Below, piece by piece: positions 21,061 through 33,900 of a stretch of DNA of 64,000 nt. Position 1 is the first letter of the stretch. Each line of letters opens with the position of its first letter. The notes beneath the pieces were generated by a model that worked only from the letters and a program-made list of their open reading frames with translations, did not search any database and was not told the DNA's origin. This stretch comes from Cinnamomum chago (Eukaryota; Streptophyta; Magnoliopsida; Laurales; Lauraceae). Made by a program: the position numbers and the translations under genes. Location: NCBI GenBank assembly GCA_038049695.1, contig CP142454.1, forward strand, positions 75,679,501 to 75,743,500, written 5' to 3'.

Positions 21061-24000
21061 ATGGCAGCTAAACAGATGAGCATGAGCTTGACTCTCCTTG
21101 TGGACAAGGAAAGGAACAAGGTAATCTATGCAGAATCCGGCGAAGACTTTGTAGAAACCCTTCTCAGCTTCCTGACAATGCCCCTAGGAACTGCCATCAA
21201 GCTCTCCGGCAAGCAGTCCAACATGGGTTCATTGACCATGTTATATCAGAGCTTGGAGGATCTTGATTTGGAGCTCCTAAACACCAAATCATGCAAAGAG
21301 ATGCTGCTTCATCCCAAAAGCTCTGCAGAAGAAATGTGCAGGAATCTACCTCTAATGGTTAATATAGGAGCCATCAAACCTACCCAATACTACGCTTGTA
21401 AGTATTGGCTATTGGTTGATGAAGAGCACAACTTGGTCAGCACCGTTGAGAACGCTCGATGTCGTTGCGGGGCAACCATGGATTTCAAGATCACTAAAAA
21501 TAAGTGGCTGGATGTTGGTGCAAATGGGGAAGATGGGGTGTTCATTAAGGGGAAGATGGGGTTTATGATAAGAGATGATTTGCAGTTGTCTGTTCTTTCT
21601 TCTACAGCCAGTTTCGCTCTGCTGAGGGAACTTGGCATCAGTGATGCGTCTATGCTTGAGCAGAGAAACGTCAATGTGGGCGAAGAGGAGGTACGTGATT
21701 CTCCAACCCAACCCCCCACCCTCAAAGGGATTGTTTATTTGTAAATGGTTTTGAATCAAAGGGTTTTTAAGAAGGTGAGAATGGTTTCAAACAAATAAAT
21801 GGAGGATTCTCAATGATTCTTTGAATTACTTCAAATGAAGGGTAGATGGTCATACATTTTCTTTTGAAAGGGAAATGAGAAATGAGTGACAATATCGCCG
21901 AGTGGCCAGCCATATCACCATGATGGTATTTTCATCAGAAAAGAAGTTTTTTTCTTGACTTATATGTTTAATCAGAGTTTAGGCTTAGTTTTTTCATAAA
22001 AATCCTTGAAATTTTAAGATTCTTAGGTATTCATGTCGTGCAAACAACCGGGCCCTAAAGAGTTTAGGAGAAATTATTTGATGGTCCATCGTGGGTCTTC
22101 ACCTCTAGCCTCCCATGTTTTTTAGCCCCTAAGATTAGTAGAATTTTTTGTGTGATGCCTTTCCACAGGAGGGTCTAAAAGTGAATGGTGGAAGGTGAAG
22201 GCCCAAGATGGCCATTAGATCACCTATCCTTTGATAGGAAATGATTACGTACCCATCCATCACCCTATTAAATTGAATTTTAAGAAAGCGATGTCGCATC
22301 TCCAAGTCCACCTTTGCAACACTACTTTGATAGACAGGGCCGGCCCTGGGCAAGGGCTGTAAGTGCCCTTGCCCCGGGCCCATTTTTTGAGGGGGCCCAA
22401 AATCCCCAAAATCCCTTCTACTTTTTTTTTTTTTTTTTTTTTCAATCATTTGGTGAGCGCAGGGTTCATCCAATGGATTCCATCGTCTTGGGCATCAATA
22501 GACCCATCATCAAATCATCTGAGAATGCTTATTGCATCACTTATTTGAGCATCCATCATAGGGGCCCACCAATGGTATTTTATATTTGATGGCTGAAATT
22601 CTGGGAGAATCTAGTCTAGTGTTGGGATGATTTAGGGCTTTTTTTTTTTTTACAAATAGATCATCAAGCCTTCAGCCCTACACCCGTTCTTCTCATTTGT
22701 TAGTGGGGCCCACCAATGATTTTTAATTCCCCATATATGATGCTTAAATTCTGGTCTGAGTTTTCTTTCTTCTCTTTTTTTTCAAATAGTTATACTTGGG
22801 CATCATCAATCCATTGCCAATTTTTCACATCAGTGGGACCCACCAATGATATTATCATATATGATGGCTGAAGAGACCTAACTTTTACTCTTGTCCTGGG
22901 CCCTGAAAAATTCAGGACCGGCCTGTTGATAGAACTCTTTTTACTATGAATTATTAGGAAATCATTACCATGTACGCCAACACGCAATCTCATTTTTTTT
23001 CCTTTTCTTTTTTAAATAAATTCAAACCTTCGGTTAATGCTATTAAGAGCAGAATTTCTGAGATTTAGAAAATATAGTTTATAGATTCATTCTTACTTGT
23101 TGGGTCCTTACAATGCTTAGGGTCATGTGCTACTTTGCCAAGGTCCCACTTGTATAGCTGGTACTATTTTTTTTGGATTTGTAAGCAACAACTGTACGTT
23201 AAAACTTAAAAGGGACTGAATGTGAAGGATTAAAGTTGAGAGATCTCATCGAGCTCGGCTAATAGATGATCCAACCTTCAATAAGTAACGTTATCCAATT
23301 AACATCCTTCTAATTGGAAAAGTGATCATCCTGTATAGATAAGGCTATCAAAATGTGACACGACATAGACCCGCAATATATTAACGGGTTTGGGTGGGCT
23401 TTTAATGGGTTCGGATCGTTAACGGATCAAACCGTTAACACGTTAAGTTAACGGGTAGTGTATGAATTAAACCAGTAACCTGTTAACAACCCGCTTAACC
23501 CATTAAAATTGTTTTAGTCCCTAAGTGTAGTTAGGATTAATTTATATTCATAAAGAAGAAATTCAAATTTATTGTTTTATAGTGGGGTTTTAGGTGGGAT
23601 CCACTCCAGATCCTCACTTAAAGTTTTCGTGTGGCTTATATATTTTTTTCCTTATATATTTTTTATGGATTTTGTTTTAATTTTCGAAATGACTTAATTA
23701 CTTAACAGGTTAACGGGTTGGGTCGTGTAACCTGTTAAATTAACGGGTCGTGTTCGGGTTGGATTTTTTGACCCGTTAAGTTAATGGGTTGTGTACGGGT
23801 TGAAGTGATTTTAATCCAAATTCGTTAACACATAACCCAAATTTGTTAACACGACACAATTAACAGCTCTATATGTAGATCTCTACTTTTACATTCTTCA
23901 TTCCTTACCAACACTCCTTTTGTAAAATCTCCTTTACTAGGATTTCCTACAAATTCACAAGAAAGGGCCTTCTATTAAGGGACTAAGCTCGCTAGGGTCC

Positions 24001-27000
24001 TGTTTGTCTCTTACTCAGATCAATGCGATTATATAAAAGATCTTCATGGTCCCTCTACTATACCCTAGTTGGAGGGACATGGGTATGTGAGTTCTGAGTT
24101 TGTGACCTTGAGTCCCCAAATTTATAAAAAAAAAAATGAAAAAATTAAAATAAAAAATGGAAGAAGAAGAAGGCTCGCGAAGGCCAAGAACTTGTAGGGA
24201 CCCTTGCGTAATAAGTACCCTTTGCTAAAATGATTCCATCCGTACCCTCATTATTTAATTCCTACAAAATTGATACCACCATTTAGTTCTCCACCCTTGA
24301 CAATTCAGTCTCCACCCCGGCCCCAATGCCCCCCTTTAAGTATATCCCTTTCCTACAAGTTCTGAAAATTCAATCTAATAAGGCAAAAGACCACAAGTGA
24401 AAGGATGATGGGTGGAGATCCACAAAGGATTATCAAAATATCCACCCTTTGGTTAGAAATGATTGCCCACCTTCCATCCTATGAAAGTAAGTCATAGAAT
24501 AGACATCCACTTCCACCCTTGTCTCTTTGCTGCTAAGCTCCTATGCATTGCTTCCATATTATTCTATTTCTTGTGAATTCCTAGGATTTCTTAGGATTTC
24601 TAAGCAACGCCTTCCTATCAAATGATTTATAAGGACCTTTTATTTAACTCGTCATTGAATTCTTAGGATATTTAAGCAATGCCTATCTATCGAAGGGGTT
24701 AAAGTGAAGGATTAAAGGTGAAGATCACAAGGCGCCTCCAATCCACTATTTAACAGGAATTGGTTACCCACCCATTACTCTGGTAAATTAAGTCTTATTA
24801 AATTGGTTAGTCCCATAAAGATCTCTACCTTCGACCCTTCATCCCTCTCATCTACAACACTATTCCAATAAATAAATAAATAAGATCCTTTACTATGAAC
24901 TCAATACGAAGTATGCATATAGGCCCTTAATCTCAATTTCATTTGTTTGTTTCACCTTCTTGTAAGGGATACTAACTCATGAAAATGGTACTCCTATGGC
25001 ATTCAGGTTTTGCATCTGCTTAAGCGTTTGTTATTATCCAAGACGCCTTTAACAGATGTATTTCTGGGGGAGCTCGATGTGGATCATGAGGTAGACCTTG
25101 ATCTGAATGTCATAGCTCTTGATTCCGAAGAGATGGTTCAACCTCAAACAGAGAAAGAGATATGTACCGACTCCAGGAAGATGATTGTAAAGTTATTTCA
25201 AAGCAAATTAAACAACAAGGTCTTGTATGCAGAAGGTGGGGAAGAATTCGTAGATCTACTGTTTAGCTTCCTTGCCTTTCCTCTTGGTTCCATAGTTAAA
25301 TGCTTGGGTGGACGTACTAGCATGGGATGTTTAGATAACTTATACAAGAGTGTTGAAGATTTGAACATTGAGGATTGCATGAAATCTGAGGAACGCAAAG
25401 CCATGCTGCTTGACCCGAAGCTAGCACCCTATTTTGGGACTGAGAACCAACTACTACAGATTGAAGAACAAGTACCATGTAAGCCCATCATTTTAAATTG
25501 CCTAATTCTATGATGTCCATATATGGATATAGGTATGAATGTGGATATGGTGATCGGGATTATGACTCGACACACATGAAAATTTAGGACATGGATACAG
25601 ATATGACAACCCTAAGTTTTTGCTTTGATCACTTTTGAATTAATAAAATTATCACTGTTTACCTTTTCTTTCATTTTTTATGATTGAGAAGTAAGAAAAT
25701 TAAATGAGTCTATACGTGATAATTGGCTTGTTAAGTGGGATATGCTAATCTAGTTCCCTAGAAGTATCAATGTAGTATCAGGTATCAATATGAGTGTGGT
25801 GTTAGTCTGAAATGGATATGGTGGGCTTATAAGTATCTAGGTATCGTAGGCCTTATTTGCTATGACTCTAGTGTACTTTTTATTATAGGCCCTATGGAGT
25901 TGCTTATTGGGGCAAGGAGCATACAAATATCCACCATGAACCAAAAGTTTCCTGATGCGGTGACAGAGCTTGGAGGATCATTTGTGGCTGGACCAGCAAT
26001 GTTCATGGTAACTGATGAGTTGGTTGTGAAACCTCTTTCACCCATCTTGGGCATCCCTCTTCTTAGCAATTTCAACATCCCAGTCAGTGACATAGAGGAA
26101 CAGATTGTGTGCATGGGGGAAAAAGAGGTAAAGTGAAAATATCCTGTACATATTGAATTAATTCTGAATCTGCAACCAAGTGAAATCAAGGCTAAATATC
26201 AGTGACTAAGTGATTTTCATAGGCTGGGCCAGCCCAGATGTTTGCCTGTCCAACTGAGGGTATAAAAACTCATCCTAAGTAGCCCCAAGTTGGCTGGGTC
26301 AAGTTGGCTCATTAGATTTCAGAGTTGGACATGAGTACCCGAATACTTTCCCAGACTCACCTCAGTTACTTGGCTCATTGGTTTCTGAGAGGCCGAATTT
26401 CTGGGTTTCAAGTATGGTCCGATCTCTGTTTGTTCAGCTAGTGGCCTACATGCAGACCCAAATTCAGACAAAAGGTCTATTAGTTTGGTATGGCTTGCCC
26501 TTCCCTTTCAGAAATATTTAGTCTTAGTTAAATATGTTTTGTTGGGTTAGCCCAGATCTGGCACATTTAGCCATTAATCGAGAAAATAGGCTTTGCCCAT
26601 GGTTTAAAATAGTGGCCATTATGTGATGGATTCACCCATTGCTTACAGGTTTCAGTTGTCAATGTTGCCATTAATTGGTCATTACAGTTTTTAATTTCTA
26701 CTCAAGCACGTTTAAAACCCTGTTCTCACTCCCATTATATTCGTTTTGTGGAAGGTTTAGATCAAATGTGAATCAAGCTTTTAGGCCACTGTGATGCTTC
26801 TGTAATATACGAAAATGTTGATTGTTCAACTGTTCTAACATTACTACCTAATGCATATTTCAGCCTTCGTTATAGAGGCCAAAACAGAGTTTTTAAGCCA
26901 TGCTTATGCTTACCCACAGATTTAAAATCACTGCTCACATTTTGCCCAATGTGAGCTGTGCCCAGGCTGGTCTGCCCAATGAACAGCCCATGTATTGTCA

Positions 27001-27785
27001 AACATCAAAGCTTTAATTCCATCAGAACTTTAAGATCATTCATAGTCACAAGGATGTTGGTTTTAAACGTGTCAAAATTGCATGCAGTTGAAATGCTGGT
27101 TTTGTTTGTCATCCTAGCTCTTAACTGTCAATTTGTTCTTCTCATGATCTTCTCTCCTACATGCATAGGACAATGACCTTGTATGACATAATTTAATAAT
27201 TTATACGTCAATGAGTTGAAAGTCCTCCCTATTGTAGGAAATTTGTGTCATTCAATTCTTGAGTTATATTAGCAAATATATTTAGTTGGGTATTGTTAGA
27301 ATCCAGTTATTACGTTAGGCCAGAATCATGTGGGGCCTACATGTGACCGTTTGGATACTAAAATAAAGTATCCGGATTTCCTGTTTGGACCAATGGGAAG
27401 GTGACACATTGTTGTGTACTTATTTCATACTAAAAAAGACGGAGTTATCTTTTAAAGACAACAATGGTTTTTAAACTCAGTAAGCTCATGTGACCAAAAA
27501 GGGGATCCGGAATTTAAGATAAATGTGTATTACAATAAACACACATCTTTGGCTGTCACAACCTGACACGACCTGATATAGAATTACAGTGGTGATCTCA
27601 GGAAAGAAAATTTGCTATCCATCTTGACTAATCGACTTTTGTTTTGAGTGCAGGCCATGTCTTTGTTGAGAGCTTCTTTGATTTCCAACTCGGTCTTGAG
27701 CGATGTCTTCTACCCTAATAAGAAGCCAGGGCAGATGGAAACAAAACCTAAGAGGAAAATTTTTTCGGTGCATGATTTTATCTAA
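21061..27785 (+). CDS. DUF674 family protein, gene B (about 490 codons if the exon-2 insertion is spliced)
   Basis: Exon 1 is 21061-21690 (210 codons; MAAKQMSMSLTLLVD, VIYAESGEDF, CRCG). Exon 2 starts at 25007 after ATTCAG and ends at 26127 before GTAAAG. Exon 3 is 27654-27785 (AMSLLRASL..., TAA). Exon 2 does not stay open: an insertion brings a stop after about 168 codons. Using GT at 25479 and AG at 25888 removes it and restores the frame (Cys codon across the junction), giving exon parts 25007-25478 and 25889-26127. That version lacks the CxxC/CCH cluster that A and C have in this place. The alternative is a truncated protein or pseudogene. The first half-domain is intact. A hAT element and a MITE-like element lie in intron 1. 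DUF674 function is unknown. Confidence 0.72.
22335..22925. mobile_element. hAT-type non-autonomous DNA transposon in intron 1 of gene B
   Basis: It is flanked by an exact 8-bp duplication TTGATAGA (22327-22334 and 22926-22933). Termini start CAGGGCCGGCCCTG and end ...CAGGACCGGCCTG, imperfect terminal inverted repeats of hAT type. The empty site is visible in gene C's intron 1 (TTTGATAGAACC near 31789). At 591 bp with no transposase it is a MITE-sized element. Confidence 0.9.
23341..23872. mobile_element. MITE-like element rich in GTTAAC/AACGGGT words
   Basis: The ends are imperfectly inverted: left GGCTATCAAAATGTGACACG, and the right end on the minus strand AGAGCTGTTAATTGTGTCGT. The interior repeats TTAACGGGT and CCGTTAAC. 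The corresponding position in gene C (near 32180) lacks it. Flanking words GTATAGAT and ATGTAGAT could be a decayed target duplication. Confidence 0.65.
25513..25849. mobile_element. Insertion inside exon 2 of gene B
   Basis: Aligned by eye to gene C exon 2 (34640-34700), B has about 340 extra bases. The similar words GCCTAATTCTATGA (about 25499-25512) and GCCTTATTTGCTATGA (about 25850-25865) flank it like an imperfect duplicated target. Inside are many GGATATGG/GATATAGG words. No terminal inverted repeat was identified, so the element class is unknown. Confidence 0.6.
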
Positions 27786-28070
27786 AGCTAAGGTTTGACC
27801 CCTTATAGGATTTTAAAATACAGTTTCCTTGCTCAATCTCAAAAGAAAAATGTACTTAAATATCTTGTATTGACTTGTCCATCTTATTATGCTTGGAGAG
27901 ATCTATGGATTCTTACAGATGGAATTTGATGAAGTTCCTTTCGAGTGTGTATATTTTTATGTTGCATTGGATACTGACATCAATAGGCCGGGTTCCTTAC
28001 TATAAAACCAGCAACATTTTCATAAGGCACACCTGGATGTCTTTCGGATATAGAAGGACCAATGGCATAT

Positions 28071-28574
28071 AGGGTCGGAATTGTTCCCGGACCCGGACCC
28101 GTTTCTAAATAACCGCTCTGGGCCCGTTTTTTACTCGAAACCTATTTTGTTGGTTCCAGACCTGATTTCGATAGGAAAATCTGGATCTGGTTCCGGAACC
28201 GGGTCCACCTAGACGACTAGAATCTAGTTTCAAAATTTGTTATAATTTATCTTCATTTTTTAATATTTTCTTAAAATAAGCATATCATTCAACTTATAAT
28301 AGTGCATCAAGTCTATTACCTCCAATATTATACATTAAAATATCAAAGAAAAAGTTAATTTTGAGATACAGCTTGCAATATCAAAGACTCATATGTCGAG
28401 TCCCGGGTCCACGGGTCAGACCCTATATATATGGACACAGAACCAGACCATTTTTCAATCGAAACATAAATTGGACTCCGGATCCGGACCCGTTTATAAA
28501 TCGGAACCTAAAATAGGTTTTTACATGTTGGAACTTCCAAGCAATCAAAGAATCGGATACCCATTTGCAACGCT
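28071..28574. mobile_element. Probable DNA-element insertion 3' of gene B
   Basis: The segment interrupts the 3' flank shared with gene A. AATGGCATA (left) and AATGGCGTA (right) could be a 9-bp target duplication with one mismatch. GGACCCGTTTCTAAAT near 28100 and GGACCCGTTTATAAAT near 28487 are direct repeats. Terminal inverted repeats are weak. Confidence 0.35.
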
Positions 28575-28929
28575 AATGGCGTAGCATTACATGTGGACCA
28601 AAGATAGACAAGATGTGGTCCAAATCAGATCATCCTAACCCATGATTTAGGAGCCTATAAGTTTTAACCCTTGGACAAATTGTTTTTTCTTGAATATTTA
28701 TGTTTGTATCCGGAGAGATAAATTGTTTACCTGGCTTCCCTCTGAGCCTGGAGGGAGTCTAGCCCGAAGGGTTGGGAACACTCTGATAGCACAAAAAAAA
28801 AAAAGGTACATGGCCGTTTTTTCTCCAATGTTCAAACATTATTTTTCGCACTCTGATGTCTCCAGCTTTTTTGGACATTCCAGCTTCTACCATGCCAGTC
28901 ATAAATTAAATTTATTTAGGTTTAGAATG

Positions 28930-30610
28930 TAGAATCGTCGATCTTTTGAAATTAAAAAAAAATAAAGAAGAAGATTACTCATTACACCTTGCCTGATCCC
29001 ATAATTAACCCATTCTCTTTTTTTTTAGAAAATTTTACCACTTATGTTAGAAACATATTAATATAATTCTGATAATAGCACACCTTTTGTCAACTTCTTA
29101 CTATCTGTCAGATTCTTAGCATGTAAAAAGAGGATTAGAATTTGATAGGCAGTCTACTGTAGAAACTAGTCAAATTAAATTTCAGCTTTACTTTGAATAA
29201 AGTTGCACTTGCAAACACAATCATTCATGAATCAGAGTCATTTGGGTTCTAGTCCTTTGTCAGGGATTAGATTTCTTGATCCTTGGTTTTCGGACATGAA
29301 GAAATTCCTGCAAAATTTCAATGTTACAACTTACAAGCCTCTGATTTGCACCTTTAGGAAGATTAGCCAAAGTGGTGGGATAACGGAACTCTTCTTTAAT
29401 GTTATTGTAATGACGAAAATGGATATCTTTAATATTCCAGTCTCCCATTATTTTTACACCATTGAGCATGTGCTGGGCCTGTCTGGGCCAAAGTAGCCCG
29501 GCCCCGGCTTATTTAGTCATTGGGCCTTTTGCAAATAGGCCCAAGGCCACCGCATTTGTCTTGGACATCTTACCTTTGGTTAAATGGGATCCATTTTAAG
29601 CGACCACTTACCCAACCCATCCTTTATATCCATATACATAAGACCGGTCGCACAAATCGGTCCATCCTTTTATAGAACCCACTATTCACATATTTCACCT
29701 ATGGGTCTCATAGGTGGAATGATTTGCTGGATCTAATGGGTATTATGTGGGTCTACTATCATTTTAGTCAACCCACACCATTACACTATTACATGATCCC
29801 ATATAATGATTATGTTATTTAAGTGAGTCCGTGTTAGTATTTGATTTGATTATAAGTCAAAGGACATTTTGCTAATTTAAGACTTATTTTCTCATGCAAA
29901 TAGATTGTGTGTAATCTGAAAGTTAACATTTAATGAAATATACTTACATAGGTAAAACATTTTAAACATTGGGAAATTTACAAAAATGTATAAAACTTTT
30001 GGCTCATTCTTAAAAAATGTACATGAAAATTCGAGTATTTCAAAAAAGTATAAAGTTTTTCACAATTCTTTCAATTAATCAAATCATCTTCGTATCTTTT
30101 TTTTAAGAAATAATAAATAAACCCTCATTTCAATTTTTCCCTTTGATAAATCATTTAAGAGAAATGATCAAGTTCAACCCAAACAACCTAGTAGAGCCCA
30201 CTTCAACTAACTTTATGTATGGGTGGTTAAAAAGGGAGATTCCAAACCACTAAAAACGCTAGTATCATTAAATGGTTATGATCATGGAAATCAAAATCAT
30301 CAGTTTTAGAAATGAAAGAGGTTAAGAAAAGTCAAAACTTTTCATAAGGGAAAGGTAATTTTTTTATTTCTCAAGAAATCTTGAAATATTCAAATCTTCA
30401 CATACTTTTTTTTTTTTTTAGAATGAACCAAAAGTTTGAAAATTAATTTACAAATATCCTTTTTCATATTTTTGAAGCTTTATACATGGTCAAGCCAACC
30501 GTAATCAATTCATCCGATCAAGCTTTATACTCTTCTGTTGTTTACTTTAGTATTAAGGATACCGAAGACCTCTTTGGCTCTTTATCTTTAACTTTTCTTA
30601 CTAGATCCCT
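28930..30610. other. Intergenic DNA between genes B and C, no gene seen
   Basis: AT-rich with short open frames only. 29460-29570 has GGGCC-rich words like those in the duplicated 3' flanks of the array. Confidence 0.5.
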
Positions 30611-30614
30611 TTCG

Positions 30615-30785
30615 TTGTCGGAGAGCGGAAGAAAAGAAGCAGAAAACCATTAAATTCCCAGCAGACACTCCAACAGAATTCCATGCAACATTGTATTGGT
30701 ATTGGATACCAAAGACCGCTTCCCTTTTCATTTTCAGAGAGCAAAAGAAAAGCAGAAACCATTCAAAACTTAACAGAATTCCATG
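30615..30785 (+). repeat. Duplicated leader of gene C
   Basis: The leader segment GAGAGCGGAAGAAAAG...CAGAAAACCATT...ACAGAATTCCATG (30620-30685) is repeated about 100 bp later as GAGAGCAAAAGAAAAGCAGAAACCATT...ACAGAATTCCATG (30735-30785). Genes A and B have one leader copy. Confidence 0.75.
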
Positions 30786-30964
30786 GCAGCCAAACAGATG
30801 AGCTTGACTCTCCTTGTGGACAAGGAAAGAAACAGGGTCATCTATGCCGAATCCGGCAAGGACTTTGTAGAAATCCTTTTCAGCTTCTTGACATTGCCCC
30901 TAGGAACTGTCATCAAGCTCTCCGGCAAGCAGTCCAAGATGGGTCCCTTGACCATGTTATATAA
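30683..30964 (+). promoter_or_regulatory. Upstream ORF overlapping the gene C start out of frame
   Basis: The first leader copy supplies an ATG at 30683 with the same AATTCC context as the real start at 30783. It opens a different frame that runs through the main start to 30964. If both leader copies are in the mRNA, scanning ribosomes would meet it first and main-ORF translation could drop. Its second half reads another frame of the DUF674 coding sequence, so no separate product is proposed. Confidence 0.5.
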
Positions 30965-33900
30965 GAGCCTGGAGGATCTTGATTTGGAGTTCCTAAATAC
31001 CAAAGCATGCAAAGACATGCTGCTCCATCCCAAAAGCTCTGCAGAAGAACTATACAGGTATCTACCTCTAATCGTTAATATAGGAGCCACCTATCGTACC
31101 AAGTACTACATCTGTTCGCTGGGTTGTTGTATGGGAACTCACAGCTTGGTCAGTACTGTTAAAGACGCTCCATGTCCTTGTGGGAAAAAGATGGGTTGGA
31201 GGGTACATGAAGAGAAGCGGGACGTTAATGCAGATGGGGTGTTAATTGAGGGGAAGATCATGAGGTTTATGATAAGAGATGATTTGCAAATATCTGTTGC
31301 TTCTTCCACAAAGAGTTTTGCGCTGCTGAGGGAACTTGGCATCAGTGATACGTCTGTGCTTGAGAAGAGAAATATGAAAGTTGGTGAAGATGAGGTATGT
31401 GGTGGTTTATAAATTTGTTCATGCCTTTTCTCAAACATATATCCACTTGCTTGTTTCAGGCAAACCATGTGAATAGAAGAAAATCTTGAATAATTTCCGG
31501 GTAAAGTAATGTAAGAGGGAAGGGTAATTGTTGAGTAAATTTTTGTTTGCTTTCATGATGGAAAGTAGTTTGAAGTGAGAGATGAGAACAGGTGCGATGC
31601 CTTTCAATCGGAGGGTCTAAAACTAAATGGTGGAAGGTGAACATCGGTGATGGTCATTAAGATAATCTTTCCTTTGGTAGGAAATGAATAGCCACCCACC
31701 ATCCTGCTAAATTAAATTTCAGAAATGTGCCGTCGCATCTACATGTTCACCTTCAACCATTTACACCAACCCTGTAATACTACTTTTGATAGAACCCCTT
31801 TTTCTATGAAATCTTAGGAAATCAATACCAATTGCGCAAACAGGCAATCTCAAGGTTTTTTACCCTTCCCTTTTTTTTGCTTTTATAGATTCAAAACTTT
31901 CGTTAATGGTACAAAGGGCAGAATTTCTCAAATTTTGAAAATATAGTTAATGGATTCATTCTTACTTGTTGGGTTCTTACAAGCTAGGGTTGTTTGTCAC
32001 GTTGTCTAGGTCCCACTTGTTTAGTTGGTTCTGAGTTACAAGGATTTGTAAGCAATGCCTTTAGGTTAAAGGGGCTGAAAGTGGAAGGTTGAAGTTGAGA
32101 GATCCATTAGAGGCCATTAGATGATCTGTCCTTCAATACGTAAAGGTCACCCTGTCATCATTTAGTAATTGGAAAAGTGATAGTCGCATCTAGATCTCTA
32201 TTTTACCTTCTTCACTTCTCATCGCGTCTGACAATCCTTTTGGCAAATCTCTTTTATTATGAATTCCTAGAAATTCTTCAAAAAGGACCTTCTATCAAGA
32301 GACTAAGGGACTGTTTGTCTATTACACAATGCGATTATAGAAAAGAGGCCCATGGCCCCTTGATTGTACTTCAGCTGGATAGGAACATGCTTGTGTGAGT
32401 AAGAGTGCATAAGTTGGAGTATCAACTGACAAAGGAAAAAAAAAGTCTCATGAAGGATCAAAGGTACATATAGAAGGGAACCTTAAGTAATCCCCTTTAA
32501 CAAAATGATTTCATCCTCATCATAATTATTTTAATCCTAGAAAATTGATTCCTCCATCTAGAGCCGTACCCTTGACAATTCACTTTTCACAACTTCAATA
32601 CCCGTGCTTAAATAAATGCCCTTTCTTGCGAGCTCCTAGATATTTAATTGAATTAGGCAAAGGACCCCAAGAGGAAGGATGATGCGTGGCGATCCACAAG
32701 GGATGATCAATATATCCACCCCATGGTTAGAAATATTTTCCACTTTTCACCCTATGAAAGTGAGTCATACAATTGATAGTTCCCTTCCACCATTGACTCT
32801 ATGCTTTTAAGCCCCTTAGTACCGCTTTCATATTGTCCTCTTTCCTTTTAATTTCGAGGAATTCTTAAGATTTCTAAGCAATGTCTTCATATCAAATGAA
32901 TGATAAGGACCTTTTTGGTTAGTCAAAATTGAACTGTTAGGATGTTTAAGCAATGAGGGTCTATTTAAGAGGTTAAAAGTGAAAATCCAGAAACCCCCCA
33001 CCCCCAAAAAAAAAATCCTCAAGGCCCCACCAATCTGTTCTTTAATATGAAATAGTTACTCACCTAACATTCTAGTAAATTAAATCATATGAAATTGATA
33101 GTCCCATCTAGATCTCTATGTTAGACCCTCTTCGACACTGCAGAGCCGGCTCTAGCACAAGGCCAATAAAGCTTTGCTTTAGGCCTCAAAAAATAAGGCA
33201 AAAAAAAGGCCCCATAATAGCTGGTATCTTTTGAAATTCCAAAAAATCAAACTTGTCAACTACCATCTCTTTTTTTTTCTCCCCAAATTATAAGACTCCA
33301 TAATAACTCTCTCTTAAGAAGGTCAATTTGTATGGGGTCTTAAAGTGTCATATGTGGCATATTATATTTTCAAATCTACCCCTTATATTACTATTCCTAG
33401 GAGTCCAATTGATTTCACACCATTATATTTCTAAAAGTCCATGTGTATCAAATATCAACCATACATTCAGTCGTAAATTTTCTTTACAAGCCTTTCTCAT
33501 TATTTTTGTGTATCCTATTTCAACAAGAGCTCATTCAGATTTGATCCATGATGTGGTTGTAATAGATCCATAGCTTGAGATTTCATCCATAATAATAGAT
33601 CTTAAAATTTAAGATAAACAATGGGCCCCCGTCTGAATTTATTCACTTACCCATAGTGCATATGAGCACCGTGCATCTGGAACATCCAATACGTGAGGCA
33701 CAACTCTGAAGTCCATCTTGGATGTCTTGACTCATGGTGTGTATGCGCACCGTGCGCAAGTGAAAATGCTTTGAGCCCCACCAATCGTAGATTCAAGATT
33801 TTTTTTTTTTTTTTTGGTGGGGTGGGGGCGAACCAATTTCCATATGAGTTTTGAGGAATGGATTCAAAGTTTTCATATGGGTTTTGGATGTGGACTTAAG

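Larger units (their letters stand above)
22140..24900 (+). repeat. Intron-1 repeat array of gene B (about four degenerate units of about 250 bp)
   Basis: Units lie at about 22140-22320 (continuing at 22926-22990), 23190-23340 (continuing at 23873-23960), 24360-24610 and 24610-24900. Each follows the order: AAGCAATGCC-like word, TTAAAGTGAAGG, GATCAC-AAGG, ATCCACC/ACCTATCC, TTGGTTAGAAATGATT-like word, CATCTAGATCTC-like word, then CTATGAATTCCTAGGA-like end. Two transposable elements have split two of the units. Confidence 0.65.

Noticed and set aside
21390..21759. Minus-strand ORFs opposite DUF674 exon 1 (also opposite the exons of A and C)
   Set aside because: Antisense shadows of conserved exons; they have no independent motif.
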